From assembly GCF_024171785.1 (NCBI RefSeq), contig NZ_JAMTCK010000009.1, forward strand, positions 350,703 through 414,702: a stretch of 64,000 bases of DNA, in the 5' to 3' direction. The stretch comes from Goodfellowiella coeruleoviolacea. GTDB lineage: Bacteria; Actinomycetota; Actinomycetes; Mycobacteriales; Pseudonocardiaceae. Position numbers and translations under genes: made by a program. Positions 29,658 through 37,282 of the stretch are shown here, piece after piece; the stretch's first letter is position 1; the number at the start of each line of letters is the position of its first letter. The notes beneath the pieces were generated by a model. The model worked only from the letters and a program-made list of their open reading frames with translations. It was not told the DNA's origin and made no database searches.

Positions 29658-30617
29658 ATGCGCAGACTCGCGGTCGTGCTCGCCGTCCTACTCGCGTCGG
29701 CGGTCATCGCCAGCACGCCGGCCCACGCCTACGCCGGCGCGTTCTTCCACACCCAGAGCAGCGGCAACCGCGGCGTTGAGGTGCTGGCGATCCAGCACCT
29801 GCTCACCCACGGCGGTCACGCCGTGCCGACCACCGGGGTGTTCGACGCGGCCACGGTCACGGCCGTGCGCGCCTTCCAGACCGCCAGGGGACTCGGCGTC
29901 GACGGCATCGTTGGCCCCAAGACCTGGGCCGCGCTCACGCCCATCATCCGGCCGGGGGACAGCGGTGACGCGGTCAGGGCGCTCCAGGTCGAACTCAACG
30001 CCAAGCGCCGGCTGAGCCTGGCCGTCACCGGAACCTACGACGCGGCCACGACCGAGGCGGTGCGGGCGTTCCAGACCCACGCCGGCATCAGCTCCGACGG
30101 CATCACCGGCCCGGACACCTGGAAGAACCTGGTGTGGCACTACGACTACCCGGCGTTCCCGTCGGGCCTGTGCGACCAGGACCCGGACGGCAACGGCACG
30201 GCGAACTGGGGAACCGCCGCGGCCATCGCGCAGCTGGAGCAGGCCGCGACCGCGTTCGCCGCCACCGGCAACGGCAACGTCCCGCTCGGCGACGTCGGCC
30301 GGGAACACGGCGGTGACATCCCCGGCCACGCCAGCCACGACGTCGGCCTGGACGTGGACATCTGGCCGATCCGAACCGACAGCGCGCAGTGCACCGCCGG
30401 CCGGATCACCTGGCAGTCCGCGACCTACGACCGGGCCGCGACCCGGGAACTGGTCAAGGCGATCCGGGCCGCCGCGCCCGGTCACGTGAAGCTGGTCTTC
30501 TTCAACGATCCCACGCTGATCAGCGAGGGCCTGACGACCAGCTACGCCAACCACGACAACCACCTGCACGTGCGCTACTGCGAGCTGGTGCACCCCAGCA
30601 GCCTCTACACCTGCTGA
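29658..30617 (+). CDS. Secreted murein endopeptidase-like protein with N-terminal peptidoglycan-binding repeats
   Basis: 319 aa. Signal peptide MRRLAVVLAVLLASAVIASTPAHA. Two PG_binding_1 domains at about 37-92 and 98-158 (FQTARGLGVDGIVGPKTW; FQTHAGISSDGITGPDTW), then a metallopeptidase domain of the MepA/M74 type with GHASHDVGLDVDIWP (His 224, His 227, Asp 232/234) and HDNHLHVRYC near the C-terminus. Such LAS-type enzymes cut peptidoglycan cross-links with Zn2+. Divergent from the NlpC-like gene; AGGAGG-like CCGGAGGC before ATG 29658. The domain order is reversed relative to its two neighbours. Confidence 0.85.
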   Translation: MRRLAVVLAVLLASAVIASTPAHAYAGAFFHTQSSGNRGVEVLAIQHLLTHGGHAVPTTGVFDAATVTAVRAFQTARGLGVDGIVGPKTWAALTPIIRPGDSGDAVRALQVELNAKRRLSLAVTGTYDAATTEAVRAFQTHAGISSDGITGPDTWKNLVWHYDYPAFPSGLCDQDPDGNGTANWGTAAAIAQLEQAATAFAATGNGNVPLGDVGREHGGDIPGHASHDVGLDVDIWPIRTDSAQCTAGRITWQSATYDRAATRELVKAIRAAAPGHVKLVFFNDPTLISEGLTTSYANHDNHLHVRYCELVHPSSLYTC

Positions 30618-30782
30618 CCCGCGTGGTGGTCGGGGAATAACCGGGTGCGTCGGGGAGCCGGGTCCGCGTAGTATCCGCGGTGGGACGGCTCCTGGGCGTG
30701 CTTCCTTCTCACCTCATCTTGGAATGAAACCTAGTGCGCCCGCTCTCCGTCCCTTTTTCCTGCCCGACACAAGGGGGGTGGC

Positions 30783-33386
30783 ATGGCGCTCGGCGGTGCG
30801 GTGGTCGGAGGGAAGGTCGCGGCGACCGATCCGGTCGCGCTGGTGCTGCTGCGCCGGTCGGGGCTGGTGGCCCCGGGGCTGCTCGGTGGGCAGGGCAAGG
30901 TCAAGGTGCCCAGGCGCCGCGCGGCCGGCGTCGCCGGCGGGGTGGTGGCGCTGGAGGCCGACGTGCTCGCCAGGGGATTCCTGGTGGGGCCTCGGCTGCG
31001 CGGCCACCTGACCGGGCTGCCGGTCGAGCGCCTGGTCGGTGTCGGCGCCGGGCTGCTCGCGGCACTGGACCGGCTGGTCGGGGCGCACGTGCCGCACGTG
31101 CCCCTGTTCCGGCGGTTTCCGCGCAGCGTGCCCGAGAACACCGCCGAGCTGTACGTGCGGCGGGTGTTCACCCTCCTGCTGCAGGAACCGAGGCAGCCGT
31201 GTGTGCTGTGCGGCGCGGTGGACACCGTGGAGCCGGTGGCGCCGTGCGCGCACCTGGTGTGCCACCGGTGTTGGGACGGCGCGGACTACTCGGCGTGCCC
31301 GATCTGCCACCGCCGGATCAGCCAGCACGACCCGTTCCTGCGGCCCACGCCGGCCCCGGGCGGCGCGGGCGTCCCGGCGCTGCCCAGGCGCGCGGTCGTG
31401 CTGGAACTGGCCGACGACGTCAACGCCGCCGTGCACCGGACGGTGGCCGCGCTGCTGGCCCGCGCCACCCCGCTGGCGCCGCAGGACCGCGACGACCTCA
31501 CCGTGCTGCTGGACCGGGTCGGGCACGGGGACCTCGGCTGGCTGCCCGGGGCGATCCCGGTGCGGGAGACCAGGGCACTGGTGCTTGGCCGGCTGTTCGC
31601 GGACCCGGAACTGGTCGACCGCAGGGCCGAACTGCTCGGGCGGTACGTGGACACGGCGACCGATCTGTTGCGGCTGCTGCACGTGATGTTCGGCGGCGAC
31701 GCCGGACTGGTCACCGCGCCGGCGGTGCGGCTGTCGCTGCCGAGGCGGCTGCGCCGGACCATCCTGCTGCGGCTGCACAAGCTGCCGTTCGCCGGGCTGG
31801 TCGACGACCTGTTCCGGCACCGGCGGGCCTGGCTGCGCGTAGCCGAGAACCTGCACCCGTTCGACCAGGCCGACCGGCACCCCAGGGCCGCGCTCGCGTT
31901 CGCCGTGCTGCGCGGGACCACAGTGGACGCCGACACCGAGTTCGGGCGGCTGCTGCTGGCGACCGCGGCCGAGCAGGGCGAGCTGGTGCGGTTGGTGGGC
32001 GACCAGCTGCGGGTGACGCGGTGGTCGGGCCGGCTGGAGCAGGCGCTGCGCTCCGGTGTGGACGCCGACGCGCTGCGGCTGTTGGCGCAGCGGCCCGGAG
32101 AGCTGGCCAGGCGGCTGGTGGCGGTGGCCGGTCGGGCCGAGGACACCGACGCGCTGCTGGCCGTGGTGCGCGACGCCCTGCCCGCGGTGAGCCCCGGCGT
32201 GCTGATCGCCGCGCTGGGCGCGGTCCGCGCCGCCAGTTGGCCGGCGGGGGACCGGCTGTACCACCCGCGCGGCGGGTCCGCGCGGCTGTGGACCGAACCC
32301 GACCGCCGGCCGAGGCTGGCCGCCGCTGTCGGCAACGCGCTGGACCAGGCGATCACCGCGGAACTGCTCGACCGCGCCGGCCGGCTGTCCACTGTGGAGA
32401 ACGCGCTGCTCGACACCGGCCTGGCCGACCTGGTGGCGCCGTTCACCGAGCGCACCGCGTCGGGTGCGCTGGTGCGGCTGCCCAGGGGCAGTGCCCAGCC
32501 GCTGCCCGGTAACCGGGTGGTGCGCCTGTTCCTGCACTGGACCCAGCCCGAGGACCGCCGCGTCGACCTGGACCTGTCGGTCGCCCTGTTCGACGGCGCC
32601 GGCTCGTTCCTGGCCTGGTGCGACTACACCCGGCTGCGCTACGGCGGGGACGCCGCCGTGCACTCGGGCGATCTGACCTCGGCGCCGGCGCCGCTTGGCG
32701 CCAGCGAGTTCGTCGACCTGAAGATCCCCGACCTGGTCGCGCGGGGCGTGCGCTACGTGACGATGGTGGTGTTCAGCTTCAACGACGTGCCGTTCGAGGC
32801 CATGACCGACGCGTTCGCCGGGGTGATGGCCGATCCTCCGCGCGGCTCGGCCGCGTTCGAGCCCAGTGCCGTCGAGCAGCGGTTCGACCTCACCGGCAGG
32901 GTCAGGGTGGCCACGCCACTGCTGCTGGACCTGGCCCACGGCCGGATGCGGTGGCTGGACGCCAACCTCACCGGGGCCGGCGGCACGCACAGCGTGGCCC
33001 GCTACTCGGCGACGCTCGGCCTGCTCACCGCCGCGGCCGACCGGTACTTCGCCGCCGGCACCCGCGTCAGCGTGTGGGAACTGGCGTGCTGGCACGCGGC
33101 GGCCCGCGCCGAGACGACGACCGTGCGGCACGGCAACGGGTCACTGGTCGCCTACCGGCGCGAACCCGGTGAGACCGTGGCCGCCTACGCCAGCCGGCTC
33201 ATCGCGCTGGGACCGACCGGGGCCGAGCCGGCTGGCGGCCGGCCCGACCTCGCCGCACTGGTCCGCGGGGACGCCGAGGTCGCCGAGCGCGCCTCGGTGT
33301 TCGCCCTGTATCCGTCCCAAGTGGACACCGGTCGCGCCACCCCGCTGGACGCGGCCGACCTGGTCGCCGCGCTCGCCCGGCAGTAG
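30783..33386 (+). CDS. Large RING-finger protein (MXAN_6230/SCO0854-like), TerD-like C-terminal region
   Basis: 867 aa, no signal peptide or clear membrane helix. A textbook C3HC4 RING lies at residues 140-175: C140-x2-C143-x11-C155-x-H157-x2-C160-x2-C163-x8-C172-x2-C175 (CVLCG ... PCAHLVCHRCW ... CPICH). An Arg/Leu-rich alpha-helical middle follows. Around residues 575-665, VVRLFLHWTQPEDRRVDLDLSVALFDGAG and VRYVTMVVFSFNDVPFEAM resemble TerD-type stress domains. I recall a family named MXAN_6230/SCO0854 with this RING. RING fingers are rare in bacteria; in eukaryotes they are E3 ligases. No ubiquitin-like, E1 or E2 gene is adjacent. Good start: AAGGGGGG before ATG 30783. Monocistronic. Function unknown. 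Confidence 0.8.
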   Translation: MALGGAVVGGKVAATDPVALVLLRRSGLVAPGLLGGQGKVKVPRRRAAGVAGGVVALEADVLARGFLVGPRLRGHLTGLPVERLVGVGAGLLAALDRLVGAHVPHVPLFRRFPRSVPENTAELYVRRVFTLLLQEPRQPCVLCGAVDTVEPVAPCAHLVCHRCWDGADYSACPICHRRISQHDPFLRPTPAPGGAGVPALPRRAVVLELADDVNAAVHRTVAALLARATPLAPQDRDDLTVLLDRVGHGDLGWLPGAIPVRETRALVLGRLFADPELVDRRAELLGRYVDTATDLLRLLHVMFGGDAGLVTAPAVRLSLPRRLRRTILLRLHKLPFAGLVDDLFRHRRAWLRVAENLHPFDQADRHPRAALAFAVLRGTTVDADTEFGRLLLATAAEQGELVRLVGDQLRVTRWSGRLEQALRSGVDADALRLLAQRPGELARRLVAVAGRAEDTDALLAVVRDALPAVSPGVLIAALGAVRAASWPAGDRLYHPRGGSARLWTEPDRRPRLAAAVGNALDQAITAELLDRAGRLSTVENALLDTGLADLVAPFTERTASGALVRLPRGSAQPLPGNRVVRLFLHWTQPEDRRVDLDLSVALFDGAGSFLAWCDYTRLRYGGDAAVHSGDLTSAPAPLGASEFVDLKIPDLVARGVRYVTMVVFSFNDVPFEAMTDAFAGVMADPPRGSAAFEPSAVEQRFDLTGRVRVATPLLLDLAHGRMRWLDANLTGAGGTHSVARYSATLGLLTAAADRYFAAGTRVSVWELACWHAAARAETTTVRHGNGSLVAYRREPGETVAAYASRLIALGPTGAEPAGGRPDLAALVRGDAEVAERASVFALYPSQVDTGRATPLDAADLVAALARQ

Positions 33387-33393
33387 CCGGCCC

Positions 33394-33448
33394 GGCCAGC
33401 TCAGTGCCGCCAGCTCAGTGCCGCCAGTTCAACGCCGCCAGCTCAGTG
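33394..33448. repeat. 14-bp tandem repeat, four units, at convergent gene ends
   Basis: Units of CCGCCAGCTCAGTG (33407-33420, 33435-33448), with one diverged copy (33421-33434) and one partial copy at 33394-33406. The last unit covers the final codons and stop of the MFS gene on the minus strand. Confidence 0.85.
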
Positions 33449-34765
33449 CACGGCCGGTGCCGGGTCCGCCGAGCGGGCGGGCGTGTGCCGTGCCCGGACC
33501 AGCAGCACGGTGAACGCGGCGAGCACCGACACGATGGACAGCGCGTACAGTCCACCGGCGGTGCTGCCGGTCTGCTCCTCCACGTAGCCGACCACGGTGG
33601 GGCCGACGAACCCGCCGAGGTTGCCCAGTGAGTTGATCAGCGCGATGCCGGCCGCGGCGATCTTGAGGTCCAGGCTGTGCTGGGCCATCGGCCAGAACGC
33701 CGAGGCCGCGCACTTGAACCCGGCCGCGCCCAGGCACAGCGCGGCGAGCGCGAACCACGGTGAGCCCAGGGTCGCCAGGAACGTGCCCAGCGCGCCGGCC
33801 ACCAGCCCGACCGCGACCCACGGCCGCCGCCGCCCGGTGCGGTCGGTGTACCAGGCCAGCGTGTACATGGCGGCGATCGCGCAGATCCACGGGACCGCGG
33901 TGAGCAGGCCGACGGTGAAGTCCGAGATGTCCGGGATCTTCTTGACGATGCTGGGCAGCCAGAACGTGATCGAGTACCCGGTCAGCGACATGGCGAAGAA
34001 CAGCCAGCACAGCAGCAGCACCTGCGGGTTGGCCACCAGCCGCCACTTGGACACCCGCTCGGTCCTGGCGCTGGCGCGCACGGCCTCGTCGCGCTCGACC
34101 GCGGCGGTCAGCGCGTCCTTCTCCTCGTCGGTGAGCCACCTGGCGTCGCGCACCCGGGAGACCAGGAAGAACCCGGCGACGATCCCGACGAGCACGGAGA
34201 ACCCGCCCTCCAGCAGGAACATCCACTTCCAGCCGGGGATGCCGGCGAGGCCGTGCATCTCCAGCAGCGCGCCGCTGATCGGTCCGGTGACGATGTAGGC
34301 GGACGCGGAGCCGCCGAGGAAGATCGCGGTCGCCCGGCCGCGTTCGGCGTTGGGCAGCCACTTGGTGAAATAGTAGATGACGCCGGGGAAGAACCCGGCC
34401 TCGGCGACCCCCAGCAGGAACCGCAGCAGGTAGAACGTGGTGGTGTCGGTGGTGAACGCCGTGGCCGCCACCACCACACCCCAGGTGATCATGATGCGGG
34501 TCAGCCACACCCGGGCGCCGAACCGTTCGAGCAGGATGTTGCTGGGCACCTCGAAGATCGCGTACCCGACGAAGAACAACCCGGCACCGAGTCCGAAGGC
34601 TGCCGCGCCGATGCCGAGATCGGCCTTGAGGTGCGTCTGGACGAAGCCGACGTTCGTGCGGTCCATCTGGTTGATCACCAGCATGAACACCACGAGCGGC
34701 AGCATCCGGCGGAAGAACTTCCGCACGGCGCTGCGGTAGGCGGGACTCTCTGACGACAGCGTCAT
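33443..34765 (-). CDS. MFS transporter, anion:cation symporter (ACS) family
   Basis: 440 aa, about 12 helices. MLPLVVFMLVINQMDRTNVGFVQTHLKADLGI and RFLLGVAEAGFFPGVIYYFTKWLPNAERGRATAIFL are hallmarks of the ACS family (phthalate, 4-hydroxyphenylacetate, tartrate or glucarate uptake). GKWMF-like GWKWMFLLEGG is also present. A 26-bp palindrome overlaps its promoter, so it is under specific repression, but no regulator gene is adjacent. Imports an organic anion; identity unknown. Confidence 0.88.
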   Translation of the reverse strand: MTLSSESPAYRSAVRKFFRRMLPLVVFMLVINQMDRTNVGFVQTHLKADLGIGAAAFGLGAGLFFVGYAIFEVPSNILLERFGARVWLTRIMITWGVVVAATAFTTDTTTFYLLRFLLGVAEAGFFPGVIYYFTKWLPNAERGRATAIFLGGSASAYIVTGPISGALLEMHGLAGIPGWKWMFLLEGGFSVLVGIVAGFFLVSRVRDARWLTDEEKDALTAAVERDEAVRASARTERVSKWRLVANPQVLLLCWLFFAMSLTGYSITFWLPSIVKKIPDISDFTVGLLTAVPWICAIAAMYTLAWYTDRTGRRRPWVAVGLVAGALGTFLATLGSPWFALAALCLGAAGFKCAASAFWPMAQHSLDLKIAAAGIALINSLGNLGGFVGPTVVGYVEEQTGSTAGGLYALSIVSVLAAFTVLLVRARHTPARSADPAPAVH

Positions 34766-34790
34766 CGGCGTCTCCGGTTCGGACTTGTCG

Positions 34791-34832
34791 CATCCGTCTT
34801 CATATGTAGACGGATGCCCTGTACCGAGACAA
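34791..34832 (-). promoter_or_regulatory. Promoter and perfect palindromic operator of the ACS transporter
   Basis: Inverted repeat CATCCGTCT-N8-AGACGGATG (34791-34816). On the minus strand TTGTCT (complement of 34827-34832), 18-bp spacer, TACATA (complement of 34803-34808) form a good -35/-10 pair whose -10 lies in the palindrome centre. Such a GTCT...AGAC dyad is GntR-like (FCD or FadR type), by inference. Confidence 0.7.
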
Positions 34833-34986
34833 CCTAGGAACAGGTCGACCGCGAGTCAATGCCCGCCGTGACCGCTGGCGGCCACGACGTGGATCAGCGG
34901 CGGCGGCGGGCACGGCCACCCGGTGCCCTGGTGAGCGCGCCCACTCTGCACAATGTGGACATACCGCCCGACCGAGGGGAGAACCG

Positions 34987-35310
34987 TTGCTCACCGATCC
35001 CGCTGGACGTTTCCGGCTGTTAGCGATGGCCGAGGCGGTGTCCTGGGCCGGTCTGCTGGTCGGCATGTTCTTCAAGTACGTCGTGGTCGGCAACGACCTC
35101 GGGGTGCGGGTCTTCGGGCCGGTGCACGGCGTGCTGTTCGTCTGCTACGTGCTCGTCACGCTCCTGGCCCGCGGTCCGCTCGGCTGGCGGGTGCCCACCC
35201 TGATCCTCGCGCTGGTGGCGAGCATCCCGCCGTTCGGCACCGTCGTGTTCGAACGCTGGGCCGCGCGCACCGGTCGGCTGGACCGCGCGCGGCGCCCCGC
35301 CGAGGTCTGA
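34987..35310 (+). CDS. DUF3817 small integral membrane protein
   Basis: 107 aa with three hydrophobic helices: FRLLAMAEAVSWAGLLVGMFFKYVV, VFGPVHGVLFVCYVLVTLLA, VPTLILALVASIPPFGTVVFERWAA. The AEAxSWxxLLxGMxxKY and GPVHGxxF motifs are typical of DUF3817. TTG start with GAGGGGAG 6 bp upstream. Function unknown. Followed by a hairpin terminator. Confidence 0.88.
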   Translation: MLTDPAGRFRLLAMAEAVSWAGLLVGMFFKYVVVGNDLGVRVFGPVHGVLFVCYVLVTLLARGPLGWRVPTLILALVASIPPFGTVVFERWAARTGRLDRARRPAEV

Positions 35311-35340
35311 GCACGTCGGGACCGCGGCCGGCCGGCACCG

Positions 35341-35372
35341 CCAGGTGGAGTTCCCGGCGGAAGTCCACCTGG
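35341..35372 (+). terminator. Hairpin terminator after the DUF3817 gene
   Basis: Perfect 9-bp stem CCAGGTGGA / TCCACCTGG with a 14-nt loop, 30 bp after the stop. Confidence 0.55.
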
Positions 35373-35544
35373 GACGGTGTCGCGGCGCTGGTGGCGCGCG
35401 CGGCGCGGTCGGCCCAAGCAGGGGGTGCCGCTCCCGCCAGCGAGTGAACTTCCCGGTGCTGGGCCTGCGGGTTGGGTGCGGGCGCGCGACCGTGGTGGCG
35501 GAACCAGGGACGGTTCCCCGTGCTCGTCGAGTCAGGAGAAGCCG

Positions 35545-35829
35545 ATGGACATGCCGGTCGTGAGTGAGTGTTCGGCGGAGTCCTGCGCCTACAACCGGAA
35601 CCACGCCTGCCACGCCCTGGCCATCACGGTCGGGATTCCGGAGCAGGCGCACTGCGACACCTACTTCACCGCGCCCCGCCAGGGCGGGGTGGCCGACGCC
35701 ATGGGGCACGTCGGTGCCTGCAAGATGGCCGACTGCCAGCACAACGTGGACCTGGAGTGCCGGGCGCCGGCGATCAGCGTGGGCGCGCGCCAGGACGTGG
35801 CCGACTGCCTGACCTACAGCCCGCGTTAG
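35545..35829 (+). CDS. DUF1540 cysteine-rich small protein (two repeats)
   Basis: 94 aa with two copies of a cysteine motif: VSECSAESCAYNRNHACHALAITVG...HCDTYF and VGACKMADCQHNVDLECRAPAISVG...DCLTY. Each has four Cys and aligned spacing, typical of DUF1540 domains, which are thought to bind metal (likely zinc). AGGAG 7 bp before ATG 35545. Its stop codon overlaps the convergent MFS stop. A possible metal-binding role fits the neighbouring metallophore-type locus, but this is inference. Confidence 0.85.
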   Translation: MDMPVVSECSAESCAYNRNHACHALAITVGIPEQAHCDTYFTAPRQGGVADAMGHVGACKMADCQHNVDLECRAPAISVGARQDVADCLTYSPR

Positions 35830-37112
35830 GTCCGCGAGAAGGAGCGGGTGCCGGGGACGAGCGCGGCGGCGGCGGGGGCGAGGAAGCAGACCAGGGCGCA
35901 GCCGCCGAGCACGGCCGGTGCGCCGAAGGCGTTCATGGCCGGCGTGATGAGCGCCAGGCCCGCCGGTGCCAGCCCGTAGGACAGCAGGAAGTCCAATGAG
36001 GACACCCGGGCCAGCTTGTCCGGGGCGATTTCGCGCTGGGTGGCGGTGAACCAGGGCACGTTGAACAACTCGATCCCGATGCCGGCGAGCACGTAGGCGA
36101 CGGCCACCGCCACGGGGTGCACCGGCAGGAGGAGGCTGAGCGGGGCGAAGCCGTAACAGGCCAGCCCGGCAAGCGCTGTCCAGCCCTGGGCGCGGGGGCG
36201 CCACCGCGCGACGAGCAGCGCCCCGGCGAGCGCGCCGGCGACGTAGCAGGTGGTCGCGCTCGCCAGGACGGCCTCGCTGCCGTAGCGGTCCCGGCTGACC
36301 AGGGGCAGTGCCACGCCGGTCGCGGAGTAGCCGGTGGCGATCACCGCGGTCAGCGCGCCGAGGCCGGCGAGGAACCACGGGTGCCGGCGCGCCTCGCGCA
36401 CGCCCTCGGCGAAGTCGGTGCGAAGGGCGGTGCGCCGCCTCGGGGTGTCCGGTGGCAGCACACCGGCTGTCCCCGAGGGCGGCAGCAGCGCGGCGACCAG
36501 CCAGAGCAGGCCGATGCCGAGCAGCAGCGCCGCCGTGTCCAGGACGGTGGCCAGCAGTGCGGTCAGCGCGGGGCCGACCAGTGTGGTGACCCGCACCGCC
36601 AGGGTCGTGGCGGCGTTGGCGCGCTGACGCCGGGCCTGGTCGACGACCTCGGCGGTGAGCGCCTGGAACGCCGGCCGGCACGCGCCCTGCCCGGCGCCGG
36701 CCACGGCCGAGGCAAGCGCCATGAGCGGCACGGACCAGCCCAGCCCCAGGGCGATCACCGGCGCGGCGAGCGCCGCGGCCAGACCGGACCACAGGACGAC
36801 CCCTCGGCGGGAGTACCGGTCGGCCAGCACGCCGCTGACCGGGACCGCGGCGAGGAAACCCGCGGTCCGCGCGGCCAGCACCAGTCCGAGTCCGGCGGGG
36901 GTCAACGCGTGGTCGAGCGCCGCGAGCCCGAGGACGAAGGGCAGTGCCCAGGTCGCCAGTCCGGACGCGGTGGTGCCTGACCACAGGCGCAGGAAGGACG
37001 CGTCGCGCAGGAGGGATGGGTGGCGAGCGGCGGACCCGGCGGCGCTGGGCTCTGCCGGTGCGGTCACGGGAGGGCTGCTCCCTCGGAGCGGGGTCCTGGG
37101 CACGCTCGTCAC
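35826..37112 (-). CDS. MFS exporter (EntS/MFS_3-like), metal-regulated
   Basis: 428 aa, about 12 helices; FLRLWSGTTASGLATWALPFVLGLAAL, VPVSGVLADRYSRRGVVLWSG and FNVPWFTATQREIAPDKLARVSSLDFLLSYGLAPAGLAL are typical of the MFS_3 group, which includes siderophore exporters such as EntS. A Fur/Zur-like palindrome (37115-37135) lies 3 bp upstream of the GTG start, so the transcript is probably leaderless and metal-repressed. Divergent from an ABC metallophore-type importer; together they could export and re-import a metal chelator. Its substrate is inferred only from this context. Confidence 0.8.
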   Translation of the reverse strand: MTSVPRTPLRGSSPPVTAPAEPSAAGSAARHPSLLRDASFLRLWSGTTASGLATWALPFVLGLAALDHALTPAGLGLVLAARTAGFLAAVPVSGVLADRYSRRGVVLWSGLAAALAAPVIALGLGWSVPLMALASAVAGAGQGACRPAFQALTAEVVDQARRQRANAATTLAVRVTTLVGPALTALLATVLDTAALLLGIGLLWLVAALLPPSGTAGVLPPDTPRRRTALRTDFAEGVREARRHPWFLAGLGALTAVIATGYSATGVALPLVSRDRYGSEAVLASATTCYVAGALAGALLVARWRPRAQGWTALAGLACYGFAPLSLLLPVHPVAVAVAYVLAGIGIELFNVPWFTATQREIAPDKLARVSSLDFLLSYGLAPAGLALITPAMNAFGAPAVLGGCALVCFLAPAAAALVPGTRSFSRT

Positions 37113-37114
37113 TG

Positions 37115-37135
37115 TAATGAAAACCGTTGTCGTTA
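37115..37135. promoter_or_regulatory. Fur/Zur-like box 1 (MFS exporter side)
   Basis: TAATGAAAACCGTTGTCGTTA, 16 of 20 non-central positions symmetric, similar to the TGAAAATCATTTTCA-type boxes bound by actinobacterial Zur (established knowledge). It abuts the MFS start codon. Confidence 0.6.
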
Positions 37136-37180
37136 ATCTGGGCGGGGTGGTTCGTTCGGGTTACCACGTTCGGGCTAGAC

Positions 37181-37198
37181 GATAATGATTGTCATTTG
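37181..37198. promoter_or_regulatory. Fur/Zur-like box 2 (ABC importer side)
   Basis: GATAATGATTGTCATTTG with symmetric core AATGA-TTG-TCATT. GATAAT may double as the -10 of the importer promoter. It matches the first nine bases of the classical Fur box; in actinobacteria zinc-responsive Zur is the more usual binder because iron control uses DtxR/IdeR proteins with a different box. Confidence 0.6.
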
Positions 37199-37204
37199 TA
37201 GGCT

Positions 37205-37231
37205 GGTGGTCGCTGATGGAGCGCGACCACC
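37205..37231 (+). ncRNA. Leader hairpin 1 upstream of the ABC importer operon
   Basis: Perfect 9-bp stem GGTGGTCGC / GCGACCACC with a 9-nt loop, inside the probable 5' leader. Confidence 0.55.
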
Positions 37232-37235
37232 GGGG

Positions 37236-37277
37236 TGCCTCCGTCGCTCACTGGGGTGAAAGTCCACTGCGGAGGCA
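37236..37277 (+). ncRNA. Leader hairpin 2 that covers the ribosome binding site
   Basis: Perfect 8-bp stem TGCCTCCG (37236-37243) / CGGAGGCA (37270-37277). The 3' arm contains the GGAGG ribosome site (37271-37275) used by the GTG start at 37283. The 26-nt loop has GGGGTGAAAGTCC, similar to the core GGTGNAANTCC of cobalamin riboswitches, but the rest of that consensus (GCCACTG) is missing. Possible translational switch; class unknown. Confidence 0.45.
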
Positions 37278-37282
37278 TGCGC

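Noticed and set aside
30714..33131. Long open minus-strand frame opposite the RING gene
   Set aside because: Gln/Arg/Pro/Gly/His-rich composition, no ribosome site and no family motif; a typical antisense frame produced by high third-position GC.
37216..37282. Upstream small open frame overlapping the FecCD-type permease start
   Set aside because: It has no ribosome site and runs out of frame deep into the permease gene; its sequence is explained by the leader hairpins.
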